NCBI RefSeq assembly: GCF_947488515.1
Contig: NZ_CANKZF010000004.1
Coordinates: forward strand, 1-64,000
From: an uncultured Nocardioides sp.
GTDB lineage: Bacteria > Actinomycetota > Actinomycetes > Propionibacteriales > Nocardioidaceae
Length of the DNA stretch: 64,000 bases
Direction of reading: 5' to 3'
The position numbers were made by a program, and so were the translations under genes. Each line of letters begins with the position of its first letter. The stretch's first letter is position 1. Below the pieces are notes generated by a model. It was not told the DNA's origin and did no database searches. It saw nothing but the letters and a program-made list of their open reading frames with translations. Below, in pieces: positions 7,801 to 15,840 of this stretch.

Positions 7801-10800
7801 TCACCGGTCCGGCCGACGGCGTGCTCGGCGATGGCGGCCTTCGTCGGGACGAGGTTGGCGACGGTCGCCGTCGTCGTGTCGGCGTACTCCTTGCTGCCGT
7901 CGCTGTGGTCGACGGCGGAGAGCCTGACCTCGTAGCTGCCGGGCGAGGCGTAGCGGTGCTCGGCGGGGCCGCCGCTCCACGGCTCGGAGCGGCCGTCGCC
8001 CCAGTCCACGGTGTAGACCAGGCCGCTGTCGGGTGCGGTCGAGCCGGTGAAGTCGAACGCCAGGGCGGCGCCCTCGTCGCCACTGACCGTCGGGCCGGCG
8101 TCGAGCACGACGTCCCTGATCACGATGGTCGCGACGACCTGCTCGGCGCGGCCGCCGTCACCGTCGGTCACCGTCACGGTCACCGGGTAGGTGCCGTTGT
8201 CGGTCCACGTGTGCTCGACGAGCATGCCCGTCGCCTGCTGCCCGTCACCGAAGTCCCACGTCGCGGTGAGGACGTCCTGCGGGCCGGGGTCCCAGGCGTA
8301 GACGTTCATGCTGAGCGACCGGCCGCGCACCCACCGGCCGTTGGGGCCGCCGTAGCTGAAGGACGGAGGCCGATTGACGACAGTGACACGGATGTCCTTC
8401 GACGTCGCCGCGCCGCGGTCGTCGGTGACCGTGAGGGTGGTGGTGTACGTGCCCTCGTCGGGGAAGGTGGGCTGGCTCGCGCCGCTGTAGCCGGCGGGCG
8501 TGGTCCACACGGTCGAGGCGATCGTCCCGTCGGGGTCGTTCACGGTGTAGGAGTAGGAGAACGACGATCCCTCGTCGGCCGTCGCGGTGTCGGCGCCGAC
8601 GATCACCGGTGGCTGGTTGTCGTCGACGATGGTGACGCTGACCCTGCCCACCGCGGTCTGGCCCGCGCCGTCCGCCACGGTGTAGGTGAAGCTGTCGGAC
8701 GTCGCGGTGCCGTCGGCGGTGTAGGTGCACGTCCCGAGTCCCAGGTCGCACGTGGCGGTGCCGTCGCTCGCCGGGGTGGACGAGACGAGGTGCACGCCGC
8801 CGTTGGGCGAGGTGTCGTTGGACAGCACGTCGGCGGTCAGGGTGAGTCCGCGGCCCACCGTGAAGATCTCGTTGCCGACCGAGAGCCCGTCAGGGTTGCC
8901 GACCTTGAACGTCGTCACGGCGGCGTCGGAGGTGAGGGTGCCGTCGGAGGCGGTGAAGACCGCGCCGTCCGTGCCGCGGAAGCCGGGGTCGGGGGTGTAG
9001 GTCCACTGGCCGCCGACCTCCGTCACCGTGCCGTAGGTCGGCGGGGTCACCACGTCGTAGGTCACGGGCTGGCCGTCGGGGTCGTAGCCGTAGAACGGGC
9101 TGCCGTACGACCCGCCCTGCGCGAGGTAGACCGTCTGCGAGACGGCGATCGGGGGCCGGTTGACCGGAGTCGGCGGGGTGATGGTGATCGAGACGGTGGC
9201 CGGGTCGGAGCTCGCCTGGCCGTCGTTGACGCGGAAGGTGAAGGCGTCCTGCCCGACGGCGCCCGGGTTCGGCACGTACGTCCGCTGCGCCCCACTGCCC
9301 TGCAGCGTGCCCAGTGTCGGCGGGTCGACGACCTGGTAGGTGAGCGGGTCACCGTCGGCGTCGGTCCCGGACAGGGTGATCGGCAGGGACGTGTCGCGCT
9401 CGACCGTGAGGGTCATCGAGGTGGCGACGGGTGCCGTGTTGGGCGGCTGCACCGGCCCCTCGATGCGTGCGGCCACGGCGATGGCCTCGCGGCCGAACTC
9501 GTCGAAGCCGGGCACGGCGGCGGTCGTGGTCGCGGCGAGGGCGTCGAGCTGGTCGACCAGCGAGTCCTCCGGGTCGAACCCGCCCAGCGGCACCTCGAAG
9601 TGCGAGCGGATCGCCTCGATCTGGGCGGGGGTGCGCCCGGCCGCTGTGAGTGCGGCCGTCTCCTCCGGCGCGAAGCCGCCCTGCCGGACCCGGTCGTAGG
9701 CGCCCTTGATGGCCGTCCACTCCTCGGCCGTCACCAGTGGGCCGGTGGCGTCGGGGGTGGAGCGGAAGAGGTCGGCGTACGCCGTGAGCGCGTCAGCGCT
9801 GCGTCGCATCTGGGTGACCTGGGAGAGGGCGAAGCGCCCGGCGGCGCGCAGCTGGGCGGCGGCCGCCTCGGTGTCACCCGCTTGCGCGGCGCCGAGGTAC
9901 TTCTCGTACGCCGACAGCGACACCTCGGCGAACGCGGACTGCCGGTCGAGCGCGGACATCAGCTCGTCGAGCACGGGCGAGTCGGAAGGCCCGATGGTGG
10001 CGAAGGACGGCGTCGGCACGACCTCGAAGTCCGGGTCGGGCGGGTCGGCGACGATGTCGGCGTACATCGCCGCGGTCGCACAGGACAGGTCGTGGAGGAT
10101 CTCCAGTGCCTTGTCCTGGCCCGCACCGATGGCGTCGAACGACGGGAACGCGAAGCCCATCAACCCGCCGGCGGCCGGGATGATCGTGGCCTTGAACCCG
10201 ACCTCCCCCGCCTCGAAGCGGTCGGCCCGCTGCTGGGCCTTCTTGATCTTGCCGCGTGCTGCGGTGACGCTGTCGGCGGCGTCCTTGAGCGAGAACGCGA
10301 TGCACGCCAGGCCGACGCCCGTGCGCATCTGCTCGGCGCGGTCCTTCCACTCCCGCATCTTCGCGAGCGCGGGCTCGCGCGAGCAGTCGAAGCAGCTGGT
10401 GACGGTGAACTCGACGCTGACCGCTGTCGGCGTGCCCTCGGAGTCCTCGGCCAGGATCCGCCAGGTTCCCGGGATCAGGCTGGGGCCCTCGATGGGCTGG
10501 ATGATGCTGCCGATGCCGACGATGTCGTTGGGCGATCCCCAGGCCGGGCGGTCGCAGCTGCCGTCGGCGGGCGCCTCGACGCTCGCCTCGACGATGCAGA
10601 CCCGACCGCCCTTGATGTCGGAGGTGACGTAGACGAAGAGGGCGTCGTCGTCGACGAACTGGTCGTCCGGCTCCTCCTCGGAGTTCATCGGGATCGGGTT
10701 GTAGAGCCCGGCCTGGGAGGCGGGCGCCAGCACGACCAGCGCGCTGCCCGCCATCAGCAACGAGACCAGGAGCCGGGCGAGGAGCCGCGCCGGGGCGCTG

Positions 10801-10841
10801 CGGTCCCTCGTCCCCTCATCACCACCGCGACTACGCCTCAT
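4806..10841 (-). CDS. 2011-residue secreted multi-domain adhesin-like protein
   Basis: A signal peptide (LLVSLLMAGSALVVL, cleavage near ASQA) directs export. Rough layout: an alpha-helical region (about 150-460), cadherin/VCBS-like beta domains with the D-DGDPLTY pattern (470-735), several PKD-like domains with WDFGDG and WSFGDG motifs (735-1080), an IgGFc-binding-protein N-terminal-like domain starting GREFWVTFDANYQ (1095-1490), a bacterial Ig-like domain, two nearly identical 95-residue beta repeats (1580-1770), about 26 consecutive prolines, and a 215-residue C-terminal domain. No sortase motif or C-terminal membrane helix is present, so it is probably released or bound non-covalently. I chose ATG 10841, with GGGAG upstream, because an earlier start would overlap the divergent gene. 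The target of adhesion is unknown. Confidence 0.85.
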   Translation of the reverse strand: MRRSRGGDEGTRDRSAPARLLARLLVSLLMAGSALVVLAPASQAGLYNPIPMNSEEEPDDQFVDDDALFVYVTSDIKGGRVCIVEASVEAPADGSCDRPAWGSPNDIVGIGSIIQPIEGPSLIPGTWRILAEDSEGTPTAVSVEFTVTSCFDCSREPALAKMREWKDRAEQMRTGVGLACIAFSLKDAADSVTAARGKIKKAQQRADRFEAGEVGFKATIIPAAGGLMGFAFPSFDAIGAGQDKALEILHDLSCATAAMYADIVADPPDPDFEVVPTPSFATIGPSDSPVLDELMSALDRQSAFAEVSLSAYEKYLGAAQAGDTEAAAAQLRAAGRFALSQVTQMRRSADALTAYADLFRSTPDATGPLVTAEEWTAIKGAYDRVRQGGFAPEETAALTAAGRTPAQIEAIRSHFEVPLGGFDPEDSLVDQLDALAATTTAAVPGFDEFGREAIAVAARIEGPVQPPNTAPVATSMTLTVERDTSLPITLSGTDADGDPLTYQVVDPPTLGTLQGSGAQRTYVPNPGAVGQDAFTFRVNDGQASSDPATVSITITPPTPVNRPPIAVSQTVYLAQGGSYGSPFYGYDPDGQPVTYDVVTPPTYGTVTEVGGQWTYTPDPGFRGTDGAVFTASDGTLTSDAAVTTFKVGNPDGLSVGNEIFTVGRGLTLTADVLSNDTSPNGGVHLVSSTPASDGTATCDLGLGTCTYTADGTATSDSFTYTVADGAGQTAVGRVSVTIVDDNQPPVIVGADTATADEGSSFSYSYTVNDPDGTIASTVWTTPAGYSGASQPTFPDEGTYTTTLTVTDDRGAATSKDIRVTVVNRPPSFSYGGPNGRWVRGRSLSMNVYAWDPGPQDVLTATWDFGDGQQATGMLVEHTWTDNGTYPVTVTVTDGDGGRAEQVVATIVIRDVVLDAGPTVSGDEGAALAFDFTGSTAPDSGLVYTVDWGDGRSEPWSGGPAEHRYASPGSYEVRLSAVDHSDGSKEYADTTTATVANLVPTKAAIAEHAVGRTGEPLGFRAYWTDPGGPDPATVISWSFGDGATASGRTADHAYGTAGTYDVTLTVTEADGRRVSRVDRVHVLADVDRTPSSAGREFWVTFDANYQSTEDSALTLFVASSTATSGVVEVPGLLEEIPFTVAANDVTAVSLPIDVRAGMKDTNAQRVEPLAVHVVADDEVTVYGLNRQKYTTDAFLAVPVTATGTRYRVVDYEFGLAPVVGVVATEGRTTVTIDPPSPLLETTTVQLELGEVFEWETSTSQSMTGALITSDRPVSAYGANRCANIPNGFGYCDHIVEQLIPTATWGRTFASMPLAGRTQDTFRVVADEDGTVVTITDSEGSRDVTLDAGEFHEWLSGRPQSISGTKPISVAQYSNGSTFDSTVSDPFMVLVPALEQGYTSSAFSTPTSGFRAHHVNLTAPTARVGDVRLDGAVVPAVAWRPIPGTTYSGAAVDIEAGIHRVTSPVPVGTVVYGFDQDDSYGFPGGFRLARVAEANRLSLSPAAPSGVVGRELCTTARLSDQDDAGIAGARVDVTTTGVVTDERSLVTGGDGSATYCLTSATAGAAAVRAASSGLTADATLTWTAAPVNQPPVATAATLTTPQDTPLPVTLKGTDPESDALTYVVATQPAHGTLSGSGADRTYTPAAGYHGPDSFTFTVADATHTSAPATISITVERVTPPPVNQPPTATAATLTTPQDTALAVTLKGTDPEGDPLTYAIATQPAHGTLTGTGASRTYTPTPGYHGPDSFTFTVADATHSSAPATVSITVERVTPPPPPPPPPPPPPPPPPPPPPPPPPPVVVAPALDTVVWADTKKPTDSITAPKLTTSGAQELLVAYVSFDGPHSPTQQITSLRSDDLTWTRQERANKTWGSTEVWTAYANKRVKDVQVKAAFKHRGYTGTITVAAYTGAARDVGTASATGVSSEAKVVITPASSSSLIWSVGHNWSTSTAPKLPADHAWVHTFHSRQVDDYFWVQRRTTATTSRTAITVRNAGLRKNDRWQLIAVEIRPAG
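5452..5529. repeat. GGC/GGA/GGT triplet array coding for poly-proline
   Basis: About 26 near-perfect triplets on the + strand read as an uninterrupted proline run on the coding (-) strand. It joins the beta-repeat region of the giant secreted protein to its C-terminal domain and would form a stiff polyproline spacer. Such triplet runs change length by slippage. Confidence 0.9.
5530..6099. repeat. Two tandem 285-bp coding repeats
   Basis: Copies starting at 5530 and 5815 both begin GTGACGCGTTCGACCGTGAT on the + strand and are nearly identical over 285 bases, coding two 95-residue beta domains of the giant secreted protein. High DNA identity indicates recent duplication or continuing gene conversion. 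Confidence 0.85.
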
Positions 10842-10935
10842 CTGCGCAACGTGCTCCCGGTGACGGCCCGGGTCCGGCAAATCGATGACCAGATACCCCA
10901 AACGGGGGCCGCGCCGACAATTCGTCGCCCGCCGC

Positions 10936-10961
10936 TGTCGTATCCACCCCCGCCCGTTCGT
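10936..10961 (+). promoter_or_regulatory. Candidate ECF-type promoter for the DGPF-sigma operon
   Basis: TGTCGT at 10936-10941 is followed 17 bases later by CGT at 10959. This resembles the TGTCGA/CG[A/T]C promoter type described for ECF42 sigma factors, which would fit autoregulation of the downstream operon. Spacing and last base do not match perfectly, so this is a weak call. Confidence 0.3.
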
Positions 10962-11016
10962 GGTAGGGGTGAGAGGTCGCCCGACAGGGGTGGCCGCCGA
11001 ACCACGGGAGACCGAC

Positions 11017-11349
11017 ATGCACTACCTCCTCACCGTCATCGGGGACACCGACAACCCCACCGACGACTCCGCGCCCGGCGCGATCGACGCGTTCAACGAC
11101 CGGCTCAAGGACGAGGGCCGCTGGGTCTTCGGCGGCGGCCTCACCGACCCCCACGACGCCACCGTCACCGACAGCCGTGGTGGCGAGCCGGTGTTCACCG
11201 ACGGGCCGTTCGTGGAGTCCAAGGAGTTCCTCGCCGGGTTCTGGGTGGTCACCGCCGACGACCTCGACGTCGCGCTCGCGCTGTCCGCGGACGCCTCCCG
11301 CGCCTGCCACCGCAAGGTCGAGATCCGCCCGTTCGGCGGCGTGGCCTGA
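11017..11349 (+). CDS. YCII-related (DGPF-domain) protein
   Basis: A 110-residue protein beginning MHYLLTVIGD, with a central motif TDGPFVESKEFLAGFWVV that contains the DGPF signature of the YCII family. The fold is a small ferredoxin-like dimer; some relatives act as dehydrochlorinase or chloromuconolactone-type enzymes, but most have no assigned reaction. The ATG at 11017 has CGGGAG six bases upstream. Its stop is four bases before the sigma factor start, so the two genes are co-transcribed. DGPF proteins are the conserved neighbours of ECF42 sigma factors, which supports both calls. Whether the protein senses something for the sigma factor or is only its target is not known. Confidence 0.9.
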   Translation: MHYLLTVIGDTDNPTDDSAPGAIDAFNDRLKDEGRWVFGGGLTDPHDATVTDSRGGEPVFTDGPFVESKEFLAGFWVVTADDLDVALALSADASRACHRKVEIRPFGGVA

Positions 11350-11353
11350 CCCC

Positions 11354-12628
11354 ATGACCGACGAGACCGACCTCGGGGCCGCGACAGGCCTCGACGAGGT
11401 CCTGGCCCGGGTCCACCGCGAGGAGTGGGCCCGGGTCGTGGCCACCCTCGCGCGGCGCTTCGGTGACCTCGACGTCGCCGAGGACGCCACGGCCGAGGCG
11501 TTCGCCATCGCCGTCGAGCGGTGGCGCACCCACGGCGTCCCCCCCAACCCGGGCGCCTGGCTGACCACCACCGCGGGCAACAAGGCGCTCGACCGCGTAC
11601 GCCGCGAGCGCCGGCGCGACGCCAAGCAGGGGCAGGCCCACATGCTCACCGACCAGCTGTCGGAACCACCGGAGCCAGCCGGCGCCGTCGAGGACGAGCG
11701 ACTCCGGCTTCTCTTCACCTGTGCCCACCCGGCCCTCGCGATGGAGGCGCGGGTCGCGCTCACGCTGCGCATGGTCGGCGGCCTCACCGTCGCCGAGATC
11801 GCGCACGCGTTCCTCGTGCAGGAGACGACCATGGCGCAGCGCGTCACCCGCGCCAAGGCGAAGATCAAGGCCGCCGGCATCCCGTGGTGCGTCCCGGCCG
11901 CGGCGGACCTCCCGGCCCGGACCGACGGCGTCCTGACCGTGCTCTACCTCGTGTTCAACGAGGGCTACCTCGCCAGCGGCGCCGACACCGACCCGGTGCG
12001 GGCCGAGCTGACGGGGGAGGCGATCCGTCTCACTCGCCTGGTGCGCGAGCTGCTGCCGCACGACGGCGAGGCGGCAGGCCTGCTCGCCCTGATGCTGCTC
12101 ACGGAGGCCCGACGCGCGGCACGGGTGTCCGCCGACGGCGAGCTGGTCACCCTCGACCAGCAGGACCGCGGCGCGTGGGACCGCACGCTCGTCGCCGAGG
12201 GTCATGCGCTCGTCCGGGAGCGGCTCGCCTCGGGCCGACCGCCCGGGCGCTACCAGGTGCTCGCCGCGATCAATGCCGTCCACACCGATGCCGCCGATGC
12301 CCGGGACACCGACTGGTCGCAGGTCGCTGCGCTCTACGACCAGCTCGCCCGGCTCGACCCGTCGCCCGTCGTGGCCCTCAACCGCGCGATCGCCGTCGCC
12401 GAGCTCGACGGCCCGCACGTCGCCCTCGCCCAGGTGGACGCGCTGGCCGCGCCACTCGCCGGCTACCACGCCTTCCACGCCACCCGCGCCGACCTGCTGC
12501 GCCGCCTGGGCCGCAGCGCGGAGGCGCGCGAGGCCTACGACCGGGCGATCGAGCTGGCCGGCAACTCCGCGGAGATGGCGTACCTCACTCGGCGGCGGGA
12601 CCAGCTCGCATCCGCCGGAGGACGGTGA
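11354..12628 (+). CDS. ECF42-type RNA polymerase sigma factor with C-terminal TPR extension
   Basis: The 424-residue protein has a sigma-70 region 2 (about 15-80, with EDATAEAFAIAVERW) and a region 4 helix-turn-helix (about 110-165, GGLTVAEIAHAFLVQETTMAQRV, here quoted in two parts: GGLTVAEIAHAFLVQ and ETTMAQRV). A 250-residue helical extension holding TPR-like pairs follows. That extension replaces the anti-sigma factor normally found with ECF proteins and probably controls activity. The adjacent DGPF gene is the hallmark neighbour. The ATG is at 11354, four bases after that gene. Likely targets are its own operon; the inducing signal is unknown. Confidence 0.92.
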   Translation: MTDETDLGAATGLDEVLARVHREEWARVVATLARRFGDLDVAEDATAEAFAIAVERWRTHGVPPNPGAWLTTTAGNKALDRVRRERRRDAKQGQAHMLTDQLSEPPEPAGAVEDERLRLLFTCAHPALAMEARVALTLRMVGGLTVAEIAHAFLVQETTMAQRVTRAKAKIKAAGIPWCVPAAADLPARTDGVLTVLYLVFNEGYLASGADTDPVRAELTGEAIRLTRLVRELLPHDGEAAGLLALMLLTEARRAARVSADGELVTLDQQDRGAWDRTLVAEGHALVRERLASGRPPGRYQVLAAINAVHTDAADARDTDWSQVAALYDQLARLDPSPVVALNRAIAVAELDGPHVALAQVDALAAPLAGYHAFHATRADLLRRLGRSAEAREAYDRAIELAGNSAEMAYLTRRRDQLASAGGR

Positions 12629-12653
12629 CCGGGCGGCTGGGACAATCGAGGCC

Positions 12654-13394
12654 GTGACCGCCCCCCGCCGACCCGGCCTGCTGACCGACCTCGGGGCGGC
12701 GGCCCTCGCGCTCGTGCTGGTGGGGATCGCCGGGATGCTCGGGAAGTGGCAGTACGACGCCTGGCAGGCGCACCGCGACGCCGAGGCACGCGACCTGACC
12801 GGCATCGCGCCGGTGCCGCTGGACGACGTGATGGGCAACGACGACCCGTTCCCCGCCCCCGACCTCGGTCGGCCGGTGGAGGTGTCGGGAGAGTGGCTCG
12901 ACGGCGGCTTCTGGGTCGCGGACCGGTCGAGTGCCGGCGAGCCGGGCTACTGGGCCGTGACCCCACTGCAGACCGGTGACGCAGCGGTGCTCGTCGTACG
13001 CGGCTGGTCGCCCGAGCCCGACGCCGACCTGCTGGCCGCCTCGGGCGAGGCGGAGGTGACCGGCTGGCTGCAGCCCCCCGAGGGCACCCTGGTCGTCGAC
13101 GACGACCCGACCGACGACGTCTTCCCCGAGATCCGGGTCGCCGACGCCGTGCAGCGCGTCGACGTGGACCTCTGGTCGGCCTACGTCATCAGCCAGGACC
13201 CCGGCCCCGGGTTGGAGGAGGCCGAGCTCGCGGCGCTCCCGACACCGAGCCGCACGACCGGCGTCCGCAACCTGCTCTACGCCGTCGAGTGGTGGGTGTT
13301 CGGGGCCTTCGCCGCCTTCATCTGGTGGCGCTGGCGGCGTGATGCGACCAACCCTGACCTGGCACCCGACCTGCCCTCACCGAGTGCCGGATAG
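12654..13394 (+). CDS. SURF1-family cytochrome oxidase assembly protein
   Basis: The 246-residue protein has the SURF1 layout: an N-terminal membrane helix (about 8-28) followed by GKWQYDAWQAH, a periplasmic domain carrying VEVSGEW and VVRGW motifs, and a C-terminal helix (about 212-230) preceded by the family pattern YAVEWWVFG. SURF1 proteins help insert heme a into cytochrome c oxidase subunit I on the outer face of the membrane. The GTG start at 12654 follows the sigma factor by 25 bases, and the DUF3817 gene begins 3 bases after its stop. SURF1 and DUF3817 appear as neighbours in actinobacteria, so they probably form a unit. Confidence 0.88.
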   Translation: MTAPRRPGLLTDLGAAALALVLVGIAGMLGKWQYDAWQAHRDAEARDLTGIAPVPLDDVMGNDDPFPAPDLGRPVEVSGEWLDGGFWVADRSSAGEPGYWAVTPLQTGDAAVLVVRGWSPEPDADLLAASGEAEVTGWLQPPEGTLVVDDDPTDDVFPEIRVADAVQRVDVDLWSAYVISQDPGPGLEEAELAALPTPSRTTGVRNLLYAVEWWVFGAFAAFIWWRWRRDATNPDLAPDLPSPSAG

Positions 13395-13397
13395 GGG

Positions 13398-13799
13398 GTG
13401 CCGGATATCTTGGCCGCCGTGTCCCGCACCCTCACCGCCTACCGCGTCATGGCCTCCATCGTGGGCGTCCTGCTCGTCGTGCTCTGCCTGATCGGCGTCC
13501 CGCTGGCCAACTTCGACGGATCACCGATGTGGGGCGTCTTCGACAGCACCCCGACCTGGGTCACCCCCGGCTCGGACGCCCAGCACGCCGGCGAGCTGAT
13601 CACGACCTACCTCGGGGTCGCGCACGGCTGGCTCTACATGATCTTCCTCTTCAGCGCCTTCCTGCTCTCGCGCCGCGCCCGGTGGGACTTCCCCTTCACC
13701 CTGGTGACCCTCGTCTGCGGCACGATCCCGCTGGTCTCCTTCTGGGCCGAGCACCGCGCCACCCGCCGCGTGCGCGCCGAGCACCCCGAGCTCGCCTGA
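13398..13799 (+). CDS. DUF3817 integral membrane protein
   Basis: This 133-residue protein has about three membrane helices (near 15-37, 73-92 and 97-115) and the DUF3817 core with TYLGVAHGWLYMIFLFSAF and LVSFWAEHR. No reaction is assigned to this family. Its position three bases behind SURF1 suggests a link with respiratory-complex assembly, but that rests on context only. The GTG start at 13398 is chosen because it directly follows the SURF1 stop; a second GTG at 13420 is possible. It precedes the patatin gene by 19 bases. Confidence 0.82.
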   Translation: MPDILAAVSRTLTAYRVMASIVGVLLVVLCLIGVPLANFDGSPMWGVFDSTPTWVTPGSDAQHAGELITTYLGVAHGWLYMIFLFSAFLLSRRARWDFPFTLVTLVCGTIPLVSFWAEHRATRRVRAEHPELA

Positions 13800-13818
13800 T
13801 CCTCACTAGGGTCGACCC

Positions 13819-14649
13819 ATGGTGACCGCGTTCGTCCTCGGTGGCGGCGGCGTCCTGGGTGCCGTCGAGGTCGGCATGCTGCGGGCGCTGCTCGAGCGCG
13901 ACATCGTCCCGGACCTCGTCCTGGGCACGAGCGTCGGCGCCCTCAACGGCGCCATGGTCGCCCGGCAGCCCGAGCTCGCGGTCGTCGACCGGCTGACCGA
14001 CCTGTGGGTCGCCACGGCGGAGGGGCGCGACGTGTACGGCGACCGGCCGCTGCGCACGGTCCGGCGGGCCGTCTCGACGGGCACCCACATCTACTCCTCG
14101 GCGCCGCTGCGCGCCCGGCTGGAGGAGGAGCTCGGCACCGCGCGCTTCGAGGACCTCCCGGTGCGGCTCGAGGTGTGTGCGGCGAGCATCGAGCGCGCGG
14201 CCGAGCACTGGTTCACCGAGGGGCCGATCGTGCCGGCCATCCTCGCCAGCGCCGCCGTGCCCGGCCTCCTCCCGCCGGCCGAGGTCGACGGCGAGCACTT
14301 CCTCGACGGGGGGCTCGTGAACTCCATCCCGGTGAGCCGGGCGGTCGAGCTCGGCGCCACCCGCGTCTTCGTGCTCCAGGTCGGCCGGATCGACCGGCCG
14401 CTGCAGGTGCCGACCCGGCCGTGGCAGGTCGCGCGGGTGAGCTTCGAGGTGGCCCGCCGCCACCGGTTCACGCGTGACATGGCGACGATCCCGGACGGCG
14501 TCGAGGCCCACGTCCTGCCCGCCGCCGGTACGTCGTCGCGCGACGACTCGCTGCTCTCCCACCGCGACTTCTCGGGCGTGCGGGACCGCATCGACGCGAC
14601 GTACGCCGCCTCACGGGACTTCCTCGACGCGGAGCTCGACCGGCCATGA
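13819..14649 (+). CDS. Patatin-like phospholipase / acyl hydrolase
   Basis: The 276-residue protein shows the complete patatin set: glycine-rich oxyanion loop GGGGVLG (8-14), nucleophile elbow GTSVG with Ser38, and DGG with Asp163 in EHFLDGGLV, forming a Ser-Asp dyad. Patatins release fatty acids from phospholipids or other acyl esters. There is no signal peptide, so it should act in the cytoplasm or at the inner membrane face. Its stop overlaps the start of the acyltransferase gene by four bases (ATGA), so the two are translationally coupled, pairing deacylation with acylation. Confidence 0.93.
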   Translation: MVTAFVLGGGGVLGAVEVGMLRALLERDIVPDLVLGTSVGALNGAMVARQPELAVVDRLTDLWVATAEGRDVYGDRPLRTVRRAVSTGTHIYSSAPLRARLEEELGTARFEDLPVRLEVCAASIERAAEHWFTEGPIVPAILASAAVPGLLPPAEVDGEHFLDGGLVNSIPVSRAVELGATRVFVLQVGRIDRPLQVPTRPWQVARVSFEVARRHRFTRDMATIPDGVEAHVLPAAGTSSRDDSLLSHRDFSGVRDRIDATYAASRDFLDAELDRP

Positions 14650-15662
14650 GGCGCCCGCTCGTGTGGGTCCTCCGTCGGCTGGTGGTGGCCCCGGCGGTGG
14701 TCGCCCTGACGGTGCTGATGTGGGTGACCCTCCCGGGCTGGCTGCTGGTGGCCGCGGCGCTCGCGCCGGTGCTGCCCGGCCGGTGGCGCGCGCTGCGCGT
14801 GCTGTGGCTGGTGCTGCTGTACGCGACCTTCGAGACCCTGATGCTGGCGGTGATGCTCGGCCTGTGGCTGGCCAGCGGCTTCGGCTGGCGGATCCGCTCT
14901 CCCTACTTCGCCGGCATCCACTACGACCTGGTGCAGGGCGCGCTGATCGTGTTCTTCCGCGAGGCCCGACGCGTGCTGGCGCTGCGCATCCGCACCGACG
15001 GTCCGCACCCGTCGCGGGTGCCTGACGGGCCGGTGCTGGTGATGTGCCGCCACGCGGGCCCCGGCGACTCGTTCGTGCTGATGTACGCCCTGCTGCACTG
15101 GTACCACCGCGAGCCGCGGGTCGTCCTGAAGAACACCCTCGCCTGGGACCCGGCGATCGACGTCGTCCTCAACCGGGTCCCGGCCCGCTTCATCTCCCCC
15201 AACCCGGCGGCTGGCGAGGACCTCGAGTCCCAGATCGCCTCGCTCGCCACGGGACTCGACCACAACGACGCCTTCGTGATCTTCCCCGAGGGCGGCAACT
15301 TCACCGCCGCGCGGCGCGACCGCGCGATCGCCAAGCTCCGCAAGCTCGGCCTGGAGAAGATGGCGGTGCGCGCCGAGGACATGGTCCACGTCCTGGCGCC
15401 CCGCCCCGGCGGCGTACTGGCCGCGCTCGAGGCTGCGCCCGAGGCCGACGTGCTGATGGTCGCCCACACCGGGCTCGACCACCTGCTGACCGTCGGCGAC
15501 CTGTGGCGCGAGCTGCCGATGGACAAGCAGATCATCATGCGCTGGTGGCGGGTGGCCCGCGAGGACATCCCGGGTGACCGCGAGGAGCGCATCGAGTGGC
15601 TCTTCAACTGGTGGGAGCACATCGACGACTGGATCGAGACGAACCGCGTCGAGGTTCCCTGA
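14646..15662 (+). CDS. PlsC-like 1-acylglycerol-3-phosphate acyltransferase
   Basis: The 338-residue protein starts with two or three membrane helices (about 12-80) and then carries the acyltransferase motif HAGPGD (His136 to Asp141, the HX4D catalytic pair) and the glycerophosphate-binding FPEG at 213-216. PlsC-type enzymes move an acyl chain from acyl-CoA or acyl-ACP onto lysophospholipid or glycerophosphate at the membrane. It is longer than a minimal PlsC (about 240 residues) and the leader helices are unusual, so the acceptor could be another lipid. It is coupled by overlap to the patatin gene. After its stop lie the hairpins at 15685-15819. Confidence 0.88.
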   Translation: MRRPLVWVLRRLVVAPAVVALTVLMWVTLPGWLLVAAALAPVLPGRWRALRVLWLVLLYATFETLMLAVMLGLWLASGFGWRIRSPYFAGIHYDLVQGALIVFFREARRVLALRIRTDGPHPSRVPDGPVLVMCRHAGPGDSFVLMYALLHWYHREPRVVLKNTLAWDPAIDVVLNRVPARFISPNPAAGEDLESQIASLATGLDHNDAFVIFPEGGNFTAARRDRAIAKLRKLGLEKMAVRAEDMVHVLAPRPGGVLAALEAAPEADVLMVAHTGLDHLLTVGDLWRELPMDKQIIMRWWRVAREDIPGDREERIEWLFNWWEHIDDWIETNRVEVP

Positions 15663-15684
15663 CGCTCCTCCAGCGCGCCGTCGA

Positions 15685-15819
15685 GCGGTGGCCCACCCAC
15701 CTTCCGGGCCGGGTGAAGGTGGATGAGCCACCGCCCGAGGTGATGACACGCCGTGGACGCGACTCGGGCGGTGCCCCACCCACATGTCGAGACAGTCGAA
15801 TGTGGGTGGGACACCGCCC
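15685..15819. repeat. Family C extragenic hairpin pair, copy 1
   Basis: Two inverted repeats sit between the convergent ends of the acyltransferase and coiled-coil genes. Arms 15685-15703 and 15716-15734 pair at 17 of 19 positions; arms 15766-15785 and 15800-15819 pair almost fully. Both hairpins contain GCGGTG then CCACCCAC, and the same pattern recurs as a pair at 42168-42302. They may work as bidirectional terminators as well as mobile-type palindromes. Confidence 0.75.
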
Positions 15820-15840
15820 GGTGCGGTGTTGCGGGTGCTG

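Noticed and set aside
7602..11357. Very long open frame on the + strand opposite the giant secreted protein
   Set aside because: It is the antisense shadow of a GC-rich coding region, has low-complexity Arg/Gly/Val composition, no domain, and runs through the divergent YCII gene.
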